Assembly (NCBI RefSeq): GCF_016086655.4
Contig: NC_052137.2
Span: forward strand, 8,866,001 to 8,930,000
Source of the DNA: Lepeophtheirus salmonis
Lineage: Eukaryota; Arthropoda; Copepoda; Siphonostomatoida; Caligidae
DNA length: 64,000 nt
Direction: 5' to 3'
Under the pieces are notes generated by a model, which was given only the letters and a program-made list of their open reading frames with translations, was not told the origin of the DNA and made no database searches. Numbering within the stretch: position 1 is the stretch's first letter; every line of letters starts with the position of its first letter. Shown here in pieces: positions 23,194-33,451 of the stretch. The translations under genes were made by a program, and so were the position numbers.

Positions 23194-23929
23194 TTTCTCG
23201 ATTTTTACGTAAGGTAGAGAGCTCAAGTTTGGTTTGTTTTTAACTCATTGTTTATGCTTTAATATCAATCAGTTAACCTTCATTAATTATTGAATTACTT
23301 GGTGTTCATATATCAATGGACCACCCGGTATTGGCCCCGATATGATATTTTCAATTAAAATTATCAATTTCTTCTTCATTTCTAATGATGATCAATTTGG
23401 ACGACTTTAAGTGCAATCTAAGACAAAGTCAAAGGGTTAATAACATTCATTTTTTGATATAAATTATTTATTATTTGTTTAGGAATATAAATACAGTTCA
23501 TACTCAATTTTGAGAAAAATCATCCTAGCTTGCTTTTGTGTTGACAGAGTCTATACGTGGATATATATATCAAAAATACCCTCTATGTAAATTTTTTACT
23601 CTCATACGCATTGGAATAATAATAATAAATTAGATCCTTACTACCTCTAAGTGTTTTTTTCCATACAAAGTAAAAATGACGAAACATCGTTTTTTACTTC
23701 TTTTTTAATGTATAGAAACCAATTTCGAAGATGAAAAAAAATATCAAGAAAGAAAATGAAACAATACAAAAATAATTTTGGGAAACCAAGATGCGTATTT
23801 TTTCTCCTTAAGAGGAAAAATACCTAAGTAACACACTCTTACTAAAAGAATAATAATATATATACATTATACGTTTAAGGAATCACATATTTTATGTACA
23901 AGGAATTAAAAAAAATATGGTTGTGCCGG
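23194..23929. other. Element flank, R5 copy and AT-rich sequence
   Basis: 23194-23332 is the 5' flank of the family A relic and is similar to 24416-24626. 23480-23555 is a reverse copy of R5 (CTCAATTTTGAGAAAAATCA, GCTTGCTTTTGTGTTGAC). Nothing else is recognised. Confidence 0.5.
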
Positions 23930-24415
23930 TGTTGGCTGACAGTGGCTTTGAGGATCTCCATATTTTTTGATGAAGGGCATTGTAGGCCTTTACCTCTATA
24001 TCCACCTAAAAAGGTGTAGTTGAAGGGGTTGGCTTCAGTGCTGCAGGTGGCCAAACATTGTCAAAAAAGAGTTCAAATGAAATCAAAAGAGTCTTGCAAG
24101 AGAAGAGATTGGTTTAGTTCATTGATGATGTCAAAAGGGTCCTCTCCACCTTCACAAAGGTATTTCCACCCACTTTTTGATAGCTTTTTGGACAGTCTGG
24201 TGTGAAACACCGAGATCTCTTGCGTGGGACCTCAAACACTAGAGGGGATTGTCCTAAGCTGTTCTGTTTAACTCATCCGGGTCCAGTTTGGCCTTTTGGA
24301 GAGATCCCTTCTTCCAAAACTTCAGACTTGCGCAGACAGTGTATACCGTGGTCCTGGAAACGTACTCTTGTTAGGAGTGCGCGAATGGAAATTCGTCCAC
24401 CACGTTCAAGCGTCA
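23930..24415 (-). pseudogene. Tc1/mariner transposase relic, family A copy 3 (internally deleted)
   Basis: The start ATG is at 24413-24415 (MTLERGGRISIRALL). The HTH and linker are broken by frameshifts (pieces FQDHG.HCLRKSEVLEE and GQTGPG). After the shared deletion junction near 24090 the C-terminal part reads LFFDNVWPPAALKPTPSTTPF, then VDIEVKAYNALH and SSKPLSANTG. Its coding sequence parallels copies 2 and 4 in the same orientation about 1.3 kb on either side. This could reflect local duplication of the whole unit or repeated nearby insertions. Non-functional. Confidence 0.75.
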
Positions 24416-24638
24416 TTTTCTCAACTTGTAAGTAGCTAGAGAGCTTAGCTTTGTCTTGTTTTGTAACTAATTTTTTATGCTTTAATTTATCGAAATATTA
24501 ATTAATTTCAAGCAATAATTGTATTAGTAAGGGTTCAGATTTCACTATTCCAAAATAAATCATAAAAAAAATGTAGGAAAAACGAAGTGTAAAGATTTTT
24601 TTTAACACACCTGGTATTGGTAAAAAAAATACTTGTAA
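24416..24638. other. 5' flank and putative terminus of family A copy 3
   Basis: It resembles the flank of copy 2 (GAGAGCT.AG.TTTG, TTTATGCTTTAAT) and ends with ACACACCTGGTATTGG at about 24605-24620, a candidate inverted terminus. Confidence 0.45.
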
Positions 24639-24860
24639 TAGTGTATCCGTCCTTATTTATTCGGTATAGTCCAGTCTTAGAATCGGTTTTATAAGTACTT
24701 GTGGCCTTTCCTTTGGCCTGTCAGTACTAAAACTGATTAAAAAAAGAATAAGTAAAATTGAGTTTTTAGAAATGATATACAGGGCGTCATTGTACCAGAC
24801 CAAGAGTGAAGTAGAAGGGAATGTAGTCTTCATTCCTAAGTAAGGACCGACTCAACACTA
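24639..24860 (+). repeat. R2 hAT-like miniature element
   Basis: It starts TAGTGTATCCGTCCTTATTT and ends CCTAAGTAAGGACCGACTCAACACTA. Subterminal GTCCAGTCTTAG and GCCTGTCAGTACT motifs are shared with R2 copies at 36.0, 41.1, 52.5 and 55.2 kb. Non-coding. No clear target duplication. Confidence 0.6.
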
Positions 24861-25207
24861 ATTATATATTTTACCACTTTTTAATGAAATAAAAGATCCT
24901 TTTACTTCACGAATTTATTTTGACGAATCATTTATTTTAAAAAAATCGAGCCTCATCGTCCTTGACTACATATTAAATAGTTATAAAGTATGTCAATCCC
25001 TGAGTAAAGAATTAATAAAAGATCTTGTCTTTTGCTTGCTTGATCGACTTCCTTGTTACTTTAAAACTCACTGATTTTAAGGAAAGATATGATTGTAGGA
25101 TATCATACTCGTATGTCATTTTGGAAGCGTCATTCACTTGTTCTAAGATGATATAATGACTCGTAATTTCTTTCTAAAGAAGGTGATACAAGGCGTCACG
25201 TCATACT
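24861..25207. other. Non-coding stretch
   Basis: Nothing recognisable on either strand. Confidence 0.5.
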
Positions 25208-25290
25208 AACTAGTGTTGAGACTTGGTCCGAGACCGATTAGGATTTTATTTAAAACTACTATTACTGTTCTTAGACCGAAATCTACCGGT
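25208..25290 (+). repeat. R1 element, right-type end only (copy 4)
   Basis: ACTAGTGTTGAGACTTGGTC, then CGAGACCGAT, matches the R-type end of copies at 36.65 and 56.89 kb. An L-type ending (CAGACCGGTTTAGGA...CCAAAACTAAT) lies at 26600-26635, so a single R1 copy may have been split by the family A and other transposase relics in between. This is inference. Confidence 0.5.
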
Positions 25291-25405
25291 AAAAGTCATT
25301 AATATCTGAAGGTTTGAATTTTAAAATTCAACAAGAAACAATTTATTTGTAAACTAAAGAATTTCAACAACATTACTGCTATAAATAGATGTGTGTCTTA
25401 GCTCT

Positions 25406-25945
25406 TTAATCATCAATATAGCCGTTCCTGACGGCAGTGGAAGGCCTGTCACCTGCTGCAGATGTAGTCCTCTGTCATGGCGTCCCAGTACTGGTCGACA
25501 GTGCCTTTGAGGGTATCTGTGTTTGGATGAATGACATTGCAGGCCTTTCCCTTGACATGTACCCAAAGAGATGTAGTCGAGGGCTTTGACCTCAGAGCTG
25601 CAGGGGGCCCAAAAGTGTCAAGAAAGAGTTTAAAATAACCTTGCAGCCGAGAAGATATGTTTTGTTTCATTACTGGGTCAAAAGTGGCCTTTCCACCCTC
25701 ACAAGGCTCTTTGACTCACTTTTTTGATAACCCTATGCACAGTCTTGTGTGAAACCCCGATATCTCTTGTATGGGCCCTCATGGACTTGAAGGGATTGGA
25801 CTTAGATTATCTTTAACTCCTCCAAATCCAGTTCTGTCTTTTTGTCACAACCCTTCTTCTTCTTTTGATGACGGTGTAGACAGTGGTCCTCGAGATGTCC
25901 AACTGCTTGAAGCTACCGAATGGAAACGACGTTACCTCAACAGCA
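25406..25945 (-). pseudogene. Tc1/mariner transposase relic, family A copy 4 (internally deleted)
   Basis: The C-terminal part is the best preserved of the four copies: LFLDTFGPPAALRSKPSTTS, then LWVHVKGKACNVIHPNTDTL, then KGTVDQYWDAMTEDYICSR, and after a frameshift AVRNGYIDD with a stop at 25406. The N-terminal HTH side (about 25700-25945) is strongly degraded. The junction between them is the one seen at 12.4, 22.86 and 24.09 kb. The third acidic residue context (normally SPDLNPLDY) is destroyed and the first two catalytic Asp residues are absent, so the copy is dead. Confidence 0.75.
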
Positions 25946-25990
25946 TAAAAATTTACCATATATTTTGTTGTGAGCTATGGAAATTTATGC

Positions 25991-26215
25991 CTATTCCCCC
26001 CCCCCCTGCAATCTTCTGATCCTTAGTTGGATGTATTTGATCCAACAAACAAATTGATAGCTCTTGACGATGAAGGTCGTTTCCCTAGTGTACCACACTG
26101 TCAGTATAGCAGCTAATGCAAAATGGAATGAGAGGTGCTGCATATATAATTTTCGAAGACAATCCCAAACTCCTAAGCCCAGGGGATCAAGGTCAGGAAT
26201 GGAAAAGCGCCACAT
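25991..26215 (-). pseudogene. Tc1/mariner transposase C-terminal fragment
   Basis: The frame starts with SIPDLDPLGLGVWD, a decayed form of the SPDLNPLDxxVW motif that holds the third catalytic Asp, then CLRKLYMQHLSFHFA. The remaining sequence shows little conservation. A run of 10 C follows at about 25996-26005. It belongs to a different subfamily from family A, which ends immediately before it. Confidence 0.5.
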
Positions 26216-27615
26216 GGAGGCATGCTAGAAGTCTGTCATATTTTCACTACTGAAGTTTTGATTCTTCTCGGGAAAATTTTTATTGTACTAATTGACGTTG
26301 TGGCAGGCTGGATAGAGATGTCAATGGTATTTGCAGTGTTCTTGGTACTGACATTGGTACAGAGAAAATTGCAACCGTGTTGCATTGTTTGTTTTTGCTC
26401 TGACGTTTTTACACTCAGAGACTTAGTATAAAAACAAAATTGGTTTATTTTTGTTATAGCTGTCGTTTGGTTACGTAATAAAGCTTTGCAATTAAAAACA
26501 AAGGGGTTCAATCGTAATTAAATCCTATATACTGCAAGTTTTGCGTCTCCACTCTATAGATCAAATTTTTCAATGTGAGAGAACTTCAGTGAAGTCTCAG
26601 ACCGGTTTAGGATACTAAAACTGAAAGCCAAAACTAATTTTAACTTGGTTAATCCCCTTCCGTTCTTCTTTAAAAGTGACTTTCGAATTAAAGCAGTTGA
26701 AAAAAAAGAACACAAAAAATGTGTCAACTAATGGTTGATTCAATTATAAAAATTAAAAAATATACTATCAAAATAATATCTAAGATATCAAATCATAAGA
26801 TGTAGAAATAAATTGATGACTCCATTGAAGGTTGAATTAGCTATATTTATGAAGGAAAATGCTTGCAAACATATATCTATATGTAAGTTTAAACTTTACT
26901 ACGCTCTTATCCTTGTTTCCATCTGTTTGAAGTCATAAATAACTATTTAATCAATTTAATGGATCATGAACAGATATTTCCCAATTCACTTTCTTATATA
27001 CAACACTCGTTTCGCATATTTGAGTGTGCAAAAAATATTTTAGTTATTTTATTGTAAGAAGCTGCATTTTTAATGGCATATTATATTGGCAATAATTTTG
27101 ACTAATTCAATTATCATATCTAGACTAATAAAGCAAAGTGTGTACGTCTCCATGAATAAAATGTATTTTTAAAAAAAAAACAAGCTCACCCCAAAAAATG
27201 TATATATATGTAGTCCTGAGGACGTCCCTGGGTGTATATAGTACTCCTTTTTGTATATAATAGATATATTTTGACCTAAGAAATAACAATAAGGTCGTAT
27301 TAAGGAAATATTACAGGCGTGTACATATAGCAACGAAGGTGCATACAGGTTACACTGCATATGGTGCTTCCTGATGTATATCCTATGCATATTTTTGATC
27401 TCAGAAATAACAATATAGTCATATTAATAAATATTACAGCATCGAATATGAGTCACTGTTTCCCATTATTTCAGTTATTATGTATATCATAATTAATATG
27501 CATTTTATTGTTCCTGAGTTTTCTAAAGACTAAAGTCATACAGATAAAAAAAGGACTCTTCAGTCATTCTAAAACAATTATATTATAATTATTTTTTGTT
27601 CTTGAGCACGGAATA
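26216..27615. other. Non-coding stretch with an R1-type end
   Basis: 26600-26635 is an R1 L-type end. 27180-27245 has GTCCTGAGGACGTCCCTGG, similar to the ends of the 57.4 kb insertion. The two overlapping frames at 26222-26511 show no known motif. Confidence 0.45.
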
Positions 27616-27621
27616 CATCAT

Positions 27622-27736
27622 ATAAATTGATATAACTATTGAGTAGTTTCGTGTGAGTGTCTCATAAAAACTTGGAGAATTATCTTCTATATTATTAGAG
27701 CAAAATTTGTCTATTAGACAACGCCTAATTATTTAG
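27622..27736 (-). repeat. Dispersed repeat R6, copy 1
   Basis: On the minus strand: TAATTAGGCGTTGTCTAATA, GACAAATTTTGCTC, AATAATATAGAAGATAATTC, TGAGACACTCACACGAAACT. The same order is found at 29.1, 43.0, 43.5 and 49.9 kb. Non-coding, class unknown. Confidence 0.6.
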
Positions 27737-28249
27737 TTTAATCCGGATACTACCACCACAAAATATATAATAAAATTAGTCAGAAAATTTTAGACTTGTG
27801 AAAGATTTGATCTAGAACCACTTGATGGATTTGAGTGTTTAAAAGTCCAGATGTCATGGCCTTTTCAAGTTAGTTTTGCCTTAAGCATGTATTCAAATTT
27901 ATGAAATGAGTTAAGATACTAAATAATTTATGTCTACAGTGTATAATCTTTATTTAATAAAATATACTTATATTGGCCACAATTAGTGGGTGTAGCGGGA
28001 TTGTTGGTGTCTGTCTAATAAAATTACTTTGCTGCAAACATTTTCGCCTTTGGTAAATTAGCATCCAAGATATTTTCCTGCAGGGTATATTCACCCCTGA
28101 CTTATGTTTTCATATTACAGGTTACATAGTGAACTAGTTTTCTAATTGTTGATTGGTTATATTATAAATAAGCTGTTAACAAGTCCAGATAATTATTGAA
28201 CAGTAATTCATAGTTGGTGAAAAATTGGCCCTCAACTGATTGTGAGCAT
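27737..28249. other. Non-coding with partial R4
   Basis: 27880-27975 carries R4 landmarks (TATTCAAATTTATGAAATGA, TATAATCTTTATTTAATAA). Nothing else is seen. Confidence 0.4.
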
Positions 28250-28310
28250 TTTTTTTTCTGTTTATTTTAGTAGTACAGGTTGTGTGATACAATAAAAGTA
28301 ACGACGGGAT
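28250..28310 (+). repeat. Dispersed repeat R11, copy 1
   Basis: TTTTTCTGTTTATTTTAG, then GGTTGTGTGATACAATA and GTAACGACG match 32918-32980 (CTGTTTCTGTTTTGG, GGTTGTGTTATACAATAC, GTAACAACG). Confidence 0.5.
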
Positions 28311-28686
28311 AAAGGACAATGATATAATTCGTTTTTAGTCAATAGTGATCAATTTCTTAGTAAAGTTATGACGAATTAAATAAATGTTTCATCTTCCAAT
28401 ACCATAGTATAGTATTGTAAATTATCCCGGTACAATTCTACCGGTAAATAGACTACTTGCTTGAGCTAAAACGTTGAAAAAAAATTATATATAGCAATAC
28501 ATCAACATCCCACCTTTTAACTTTATATATTCATATTTCATGGAATTCTAAAATTTTATCTCTTAACGTTGATTCGTTTCTGCATTAAAAATTAAAAATT
28601 AAATTAATATTTCTTATAAATAGTTCTAGGACAATTTACACTATAATATTGTATTCCATAATTTTCAGTAGAAAATTGCCTGAAGG
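28311..28686. other. Non-coding stretch
   Basis: Nothing recognisable on either strand. Confidence 0.5.
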
Positions 28687-28810
28687 CAGTGTTGATTTGG
28701 TCTAAAAAAAAACTAAAAAGACTGCAATCCTATCAGTCTGGTCCTTATAAAATTTGTCAGTTCTAGGAACAGTCCTTATCGGTCTTTTATGGTAACTACA
28801 ATGCCTAAAA
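28687..28810 (+). repeat. R2-like element (partial)
   Basis: It starts CAGTGTTGATTTGGTCTAAA and contains AGACTGCAATCCTATCAGTC, TGGTCC and ACAGTCCTTATCGG. It fits the R2 interior, but the far end is not found. Confidence 0.45.
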
Positions 28811-29068
28811 ATACGTATTTACTATATCCTATCAGCTGTTTAACATAATATCTTTCAAAGAGACAAGATACTTGATGCATTAACGAAGGAAAGGTCTATC
28901 TAGAACTTAATTTTATAAGATTCATATATTAGTTATTATTTTTTTCGTTTTTATATTATTTAATCTTACCTCAAAGTGAAGAAAGTAAAAGACAGGGCTA
29001 GTACCGTGGAATTGAAGGACTGATATCGAGTTTATTATACTTTTGATAGTATTCAAGATAACCTGGAG
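28811..29068. other. Non-coding stretch
   Basis: Nothing recognisable beyond a possible R2 remnant at 28990-29030. Confidence 0.4.
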
Positions 29069-29370
29069 TTATTAGGCGTCATCGAACAGTCTTACTATAA
29101 ATACATAGAAAATAAATACCCAAGAAATCTTCGTTGATATTCACTGTTTTTCATGAACGTAGTTAATCAATACATAGACTATAGATGTTGTGTTTTCAAG
29201 AGTGAAATAATAATGATAACAGTTTCAAATAAATTACACCAATGTCGATCCTCAATTCTACTCAGGGTCCAACAAAGGACTTACAATTATAAATCAGTAT
29301 CAAGTCCTCAAGGTTACTCTGCGTCTTTTAAGAGCACACACGAATGTTTAATCACGTTTTGAACATAGTA
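29069..29370 (+). repeat. Dispersed repeats R6 (copy 2) and R7 (copy 1), adjacent
   Basis: 29069-29170 carries R6 (TTATTAGGCGTCATCGAACA, CCCAAGAAATCTTCG, TTTTTCATGAACG). 29237-29370 carries R7 (CAATTCTACTCAGGGTCCAA, AAAGGACTTACAATTATAA, TTTTAAGAGCACACACGA). R6 and R7 may be parts of one larger repeat, since copies of both share the ending 'GAGCACAC'. Confidence 0.5.
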
Positions 29371-29887
29371 TAGGAAAGGAAGTTCACCACTCAGGAATTA
29401 CACAATAATGATAGCTGCTTATGAAAAAAATGTGAATTCTTAAGATTACCATTTCCAAAAAATGGCCACCTAAACAATACACACAATTTATATCACTACA
29501 TATGTAGACTCTGTTGATAATGAAAAGTCAATTACTCAAGTTTCAAAGGAAATTTTGTTTGTCTCCAAAACAACTCTTTTCCAAAAATTAGGATTTTGTT
29601 ATTTTTACATTGAATTATTAGAATGCCCACTCATTATTTAATAGCCAGTATTTTAATGAATTAATATACATTAGCGAAAAAAATGAAGGTTATATAATTA
29701 TCACCATTTTTTATTGATGACTGTCTTATCCTTGAGGTACATGACTATGTTCAAAAGGATTTAGAGGCGATTTTTCATCGCTATTGGGCATTTTTCTACT
29801 TTTTTAATGGATTAGAAATGAAATATGTTTTCTGTATTTATGCTTGCCTCATGAGATCTATGTAATATCTTGTCTGCACGTAATTAT
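29371..29887. other. Non-coding stretch
   Basis: Nothing recognisable on either strand. Confidence 0.5.
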
Positions 29888-30593
29888 TAGTGATGATATT
29901 TCTTTTTTTTTTCAAATCGGTCTTATGTCTCTCATTTAGACGAATTTGGACCGTTATTTTGGTCCAGACAGTCGTATCAGACCGTAGAAAGAAAAGTAAT
30001 CGTTTTGCTACCATTCATCGATTTTTCAGACAAAATATATAGACCGATTTTTTTGTTCTGAATCTATGCACCGATTTCTCTCCATTCCTGATTTTTGTCT
30101 TGTACAAATATTATTCATACATCACTTAACTTCATGTAACGTTATAGTGGATCCATGTTCACAATTTCGAAACAGAAATTTATCTATTGAATCAGTACAG
30201 ACGAAATTTTAAATGAGAACAAACCAGTCAAATTTATTTGAAAACCCGATGCAGACCGATTTTAGGTGATTCATTCTAGATACATTTGGGCTGTTATTTT
30301 GGTACAGAGAACTATATAAGATTGTAAACGAAATTTAATTGTTTTAAACCAATAACATTTTTTCCAATCTGAATCTATGGTCAGATTTTCTGCCAATTCA
30401 TGATGAATGAGCTGTGCAAATATTATTTATATGGAAAGTTCAACTTGATTATTGTGTTCACAATTTATGCACTGAATTTTTCCTTTAGACTTCTCCAGAC
30501 TGTACTTCTTTAAAAAACCAAATAAGTTATTTCTACTTAGAATTATAACGTTCTCAGACCGGTCCAGGATTTTCAGACCGAAACCCAACACTA
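29888..30593 (-). repeat. R1 hAT-like miniature element, copy 5
   Basis: It starts TAGTGATGATATTTC and ends with a well-preserved L-type end (AGACCGGTCCAGGATTTTCA, then GACCGAAACCCAACACTA). Inside are repeated GACCGATTTT and GGACCGTTATTTTGGT units, including two similar halves (29930-30000 and 30240-30330). The flanks GTAATTAT and GTTTGTAT match at 5 of 8 positions, consistent with an old 8-bp duplication. Confidence 0.65.
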
Positions 30594-30880
30594 GTTTGTA
30601 TGTACATCACCATGATAAATATTTAACTGTTCCGAATGACCTCAAATATTCTGTTCAATGTATAATGTATGAAAAGCCCCATGACCCAAGGTTAGACATT
30701 CAGTTAGGAGGGGAAACCTTCATTTATGAATGGGACAATACAATATGTACAGGGTTGAAATATTTTATGTTCTTTACTTATGGATATTAACATGCAAAGG
30801 CTCTCATTATCCACAATGTTTTATTCCATTGAATGAAACGACTTGTTTTCTCATAGAAAAATCATTACACACGAAATATA
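30594..30880. other. Non-coding stretch
   Basis: Two short overlapping plus-strand frames have no recognisable motif. Confidence 0.4.
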
Positions 30881-31483
30881 GAGGGTGTGCAGACTATCTA
30901 TGTCCAAACATGTATCAGTTGGTAAAAAATGTATCCAATTGACGAATTCATTGTTCCAAATATATGAGAAAAGCACAAAGCCCTCCCTGGAATCTACGCA
31001 AGAAGCGACTACATAACAATTAGTCCAACTTTTGGACAATTGAGATGTTCATTCGCAAGGATAAAATGGTATTTGGGGCCTGTAAAGAGAGCTTTAAGGT
31101 AATAGCAATGCAGACTGAGATAGAAGTGACAATTTTGACGACTTCATCTGGCGGGACTGTTGGCACCCAAACTTCCTGGATCGGAATCAGGCGGATATTT
31201 TTTGAGTGGGGATGATTGTCCAACAAACCAATACCAAACACGGACTTATTAATCGGATCACGAAGGTCTTCCAGGATTTGCCATGGGCCCATATGGAGTA
31301 GGCCTACTTGCACTTTAGGCATCTTATAGAGACTGTAATTATGGTTGGAGGTAATTTTATTCAATAAAATAAAATATAATAAATCAAGCTTACAGAATCT
31401 TGTTTTAAATCTGATAACTAGTAGGAGAGCAAATTACGTTTGAACAAAATCCTTGTTGTTGCAAAAATAGCTTGCACACCCTG
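30881..31483 (-). mobile_element. Tc1/mariner-type short element with an unrecognised open frame
   Basis: The inverted termini are GAGGGTGTGCAGACTATC on the left and, read inward from 31483, CAGGGTGTGCAAGCTATTT. Flanking TA dinucleotides lie at 30879-30880 and 31484-31485. This matches the Tc1/mariner insertion rule. At 603 bp it is about half the size of an autonomous element, so it is probably a deletion derivative or miniature element. Its minus strand carries a 114-codon open frame (31020-31364) that I cannot align to a transposase. Confidence 0.65.
31020..31364 (-). CDS. Unrecognised 114-codon open frame inside the 30.9 kb element
   Basis: The peptide includes KMPKVQVGLLHMGPWQILED, then RDPINKSVFGIGLLDN and IQEVWVPTVPPDEVVKIVTS. 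It has no DDE-type Asp motif (no QDG, SPDLNP or FSDE), no helix-turn-helix that I can identify and no signal peptide. Its position inside a TA-flanked element suggests it is element-derived or captured sequence, and it may be untranslated. It is one of the longer frames in the window without stop codons, hence listed. Confidence 0.25.
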   Translation of the reverse strand: MNKITSNHNYSLYKMPKVQVGLLHMGPWQILEDLRDPINKSVFGIGLLDNHPHSKNIRLIPIQEVWVPTVPPDEVVKIVTSISVCIAITLKLSLQAPNTILSLRMNISIVQKLD

Positions 31484-31485
31484 TA

Positions 31486-31955
31486 TTCGCCAATAGTTAA
31501 TGTTCATGAAGATTATTTAAATACATCTGAGTGGATGTATAAAACACTCATTTTTCTCAACCGTGTAATTAGACTAATGATAAATCATGTATAAACTATT
31601 CAAAGATGATTTATATACATTTGACGCTCTTATCTGCATTTTGGCCCTTCTTTGCTTTACCCCCGCCAATTTTTAGGTTCAACATATTCAGTAGTTATTA
31701 GAGTAATGGGAGGATTGAGTACGAGGGTTGAAGAAGAAAGAGAAGAAGAATAAGAGGAAAGGATGAATCCATTGGCACCATGATTTAAGAAGGGAAAAGT
31801 AAGTGGATATTCAAAAGTATATTATATCCATCTTGCCACCAAAGCTTTTTAGATTTTTTACAATCCGTTTTTCTCTATAAATATCCTCAAAAATCGAGTA
31901 AAATTTATTTTCAATATATTTACATTTATTCGAAGTGAAAGATTTTAAATTGACC
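31486..31955. other. Non-coding stretch
   Basis: A purine-rich GAAGAAGAAAGAGAAG run occurs at about 31726-31765. Nothing else is recognised. Confidence 0.5.
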
Positions 31956-32294
31956 ATGCCAAAGATAGTGGACCCCTCAGTGCTCATTAAGTATCCCGGT
32001 GACGCTAATATTTGTGGTTAGGTCCCTGAAACGAAGTGTGTCCTAGAACAACATCAATGGTGTCCTAGGCACAAAAAGAATGTAGATTTAAACTAAAAAT
32101 GAGGCAAATATACACCGAAGGTGCTCAACATCCTCCCATCTAATGATAACAGCGATGGCGTCTTCAATACTGACCTAGTGACGGCCTTGGTCTCTACCAA
32201 TATCCCCCTTGCCAAGATTAACAGCAGGGAGTTGAAAGACTTCTTGGAGCAGTACTCTTAGAAGACGATTCCTGTCCTCACCAGATGATAATTC
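31956..32294 (+). pseudogene. CGGBP1-like / BED-hAT-derived protein fragment
   Basis: An ATG at 31956 opens MPKIVDPSVLIKYPGDANIC with a stop soon after. After further stops and a frameshift the sequence reads SDGVFNTDLVTALVSTNIPL, then AKINSRELKDFLEQYS and KTIPVLTR. The second part fits the helical segment of CGG-triplet-binding-protein-1-like and BED-type hAT proteins, whose pattern is F..DL..A...ANIP..K......FLEKY....IP. Two Cys and an HQW/RHK cluster upstream could be the decayed zinc finger. It is probably a transposon-derived or retrocopied fragment. Certainty is moderate because only the helical segment aligns. Confidence 0.4.
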
Positions 32295-32781
32295 AATAGA
32301 ACAAGGACCTGTTTTATTGAGAAATTTTAATTATATATTTGTTTTTCTACCAAAATACATCCTTTTTATTGCAGACTTATTTGCATTTTTGGCCTTTTTC
32401 TGCATTTTTATTTGGATATTTAGCTCTATTTTTATACATTATTTGCACATCACAAATAATGACTAATGATATAGCAATTTACTTGGCTCCTCCTTCAAAT
32501 ACGACACGTCCAAACAACTTTAAAATGAAGCACCTTTATTAATACTTGTTGCCAACTTAAAATAGAGATATTTGTTTTAAATTATAAATCTTTATAGGTA
32601 TTGAACATTCACATGAAATGGCTGGAATACTACAATTAATTTTGTTATGGACCGACTAGGAACGATTATAATTATAATCAACAGACCCGGCTAAGCGTAA
32701 GTTAATTTATTTTCTACACTTTGTAAATAAGAATATTGAACGATGCAATAAAGTATTTCATACATAGGATATGTGGGCCTT
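32295..32781. other. Non-coding stretch
   Basis: Nothing recognisable on either strand. Confidence 0.5.
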
Positions 32782-32980
32782 TAATACAAAAGCGAGCTAG
32801 AAGTATTTTTCTCAAAAATTTAGTGTGGATGACATTTGTACTGTTCTACAAGATTTATACAAGAGATAAATTACAGTTGGTATGATTGACTTATTTGTCT
32901 AACTATCACATAATTTTGGGCCTTTTTCTGTTTCTGTTTTGGAGGAAAGGTTGTGTTATACAATACAGGTAACAACGTGG
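32782..32980 (+). repeat. Dispersed repeats R5 (copy) and R11 (copy 2)
   Basis: 32782-32855 has TACAAAAGCGAGCTAGAAGT, TTTTTCTCAAAAATTTAGTG and GATGACATTTGTA, as in R5. 32918-32980 is the second R11 copy. Both are non-coding. Confidence 0.5.
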
Positions 32981-33450
32981 TATATCTGTTGTTTTCCCAT
33001 CAATTTGAATATGAACCCTATAATTCTCTCTGAATTAAAAATAATTAATATAGATAATAATTGTGACATTAAATGTACATCAAAATTTCTCATTTTAGGA
33101 TATATTTTACGCAAGTCTATATATATGCATGATTTCGCATCTGTGGCCCGTCAAGACCAAAGTAATTTAGATTCTGTGTTTTTTTCCAAATTAAATGTAT
33201 TTAGGTATAAGATATTTGGGTCGTTTCCTGATTGCCTGCTCTAAAAAAGAAACAGAATATAGTGATATTTGTAAGATTGGGAACCACTGATGCTATTAGA
33301 TTAAAAGCATCTGATTTCGGTTTAAAAAGGTTATTGTATGTAGATGTGAATATCTATTATATATTATCGGGAAATAGTTGGAAACAAATGTGCAAATTAA
33401 TAAAGTGTGAGAAATAATTCAACAGAATGTACAGAATCATCCCTTATCCC
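32981..33450. other. AT-rich non-coding stretch
   Basis: The 101-codon plus-strand frame at 32939-33244 begins inside repeat R11 and shows no known motif. Confidence 0.4.
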
Positions 33451-33451
33451 C

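Noticed and set aside
25208..26635. One R1 element split by transposons
   Set aside because: The two ends have the right types and order, but the intervening 1.3 kb is too degraded to show that they belong to one copy; kept only as a remark.
30596..30942. Short overlapping plus-strand frames
   Set aside because: No motif, no splice signals in phase, and the second runs into a transposon terminus.
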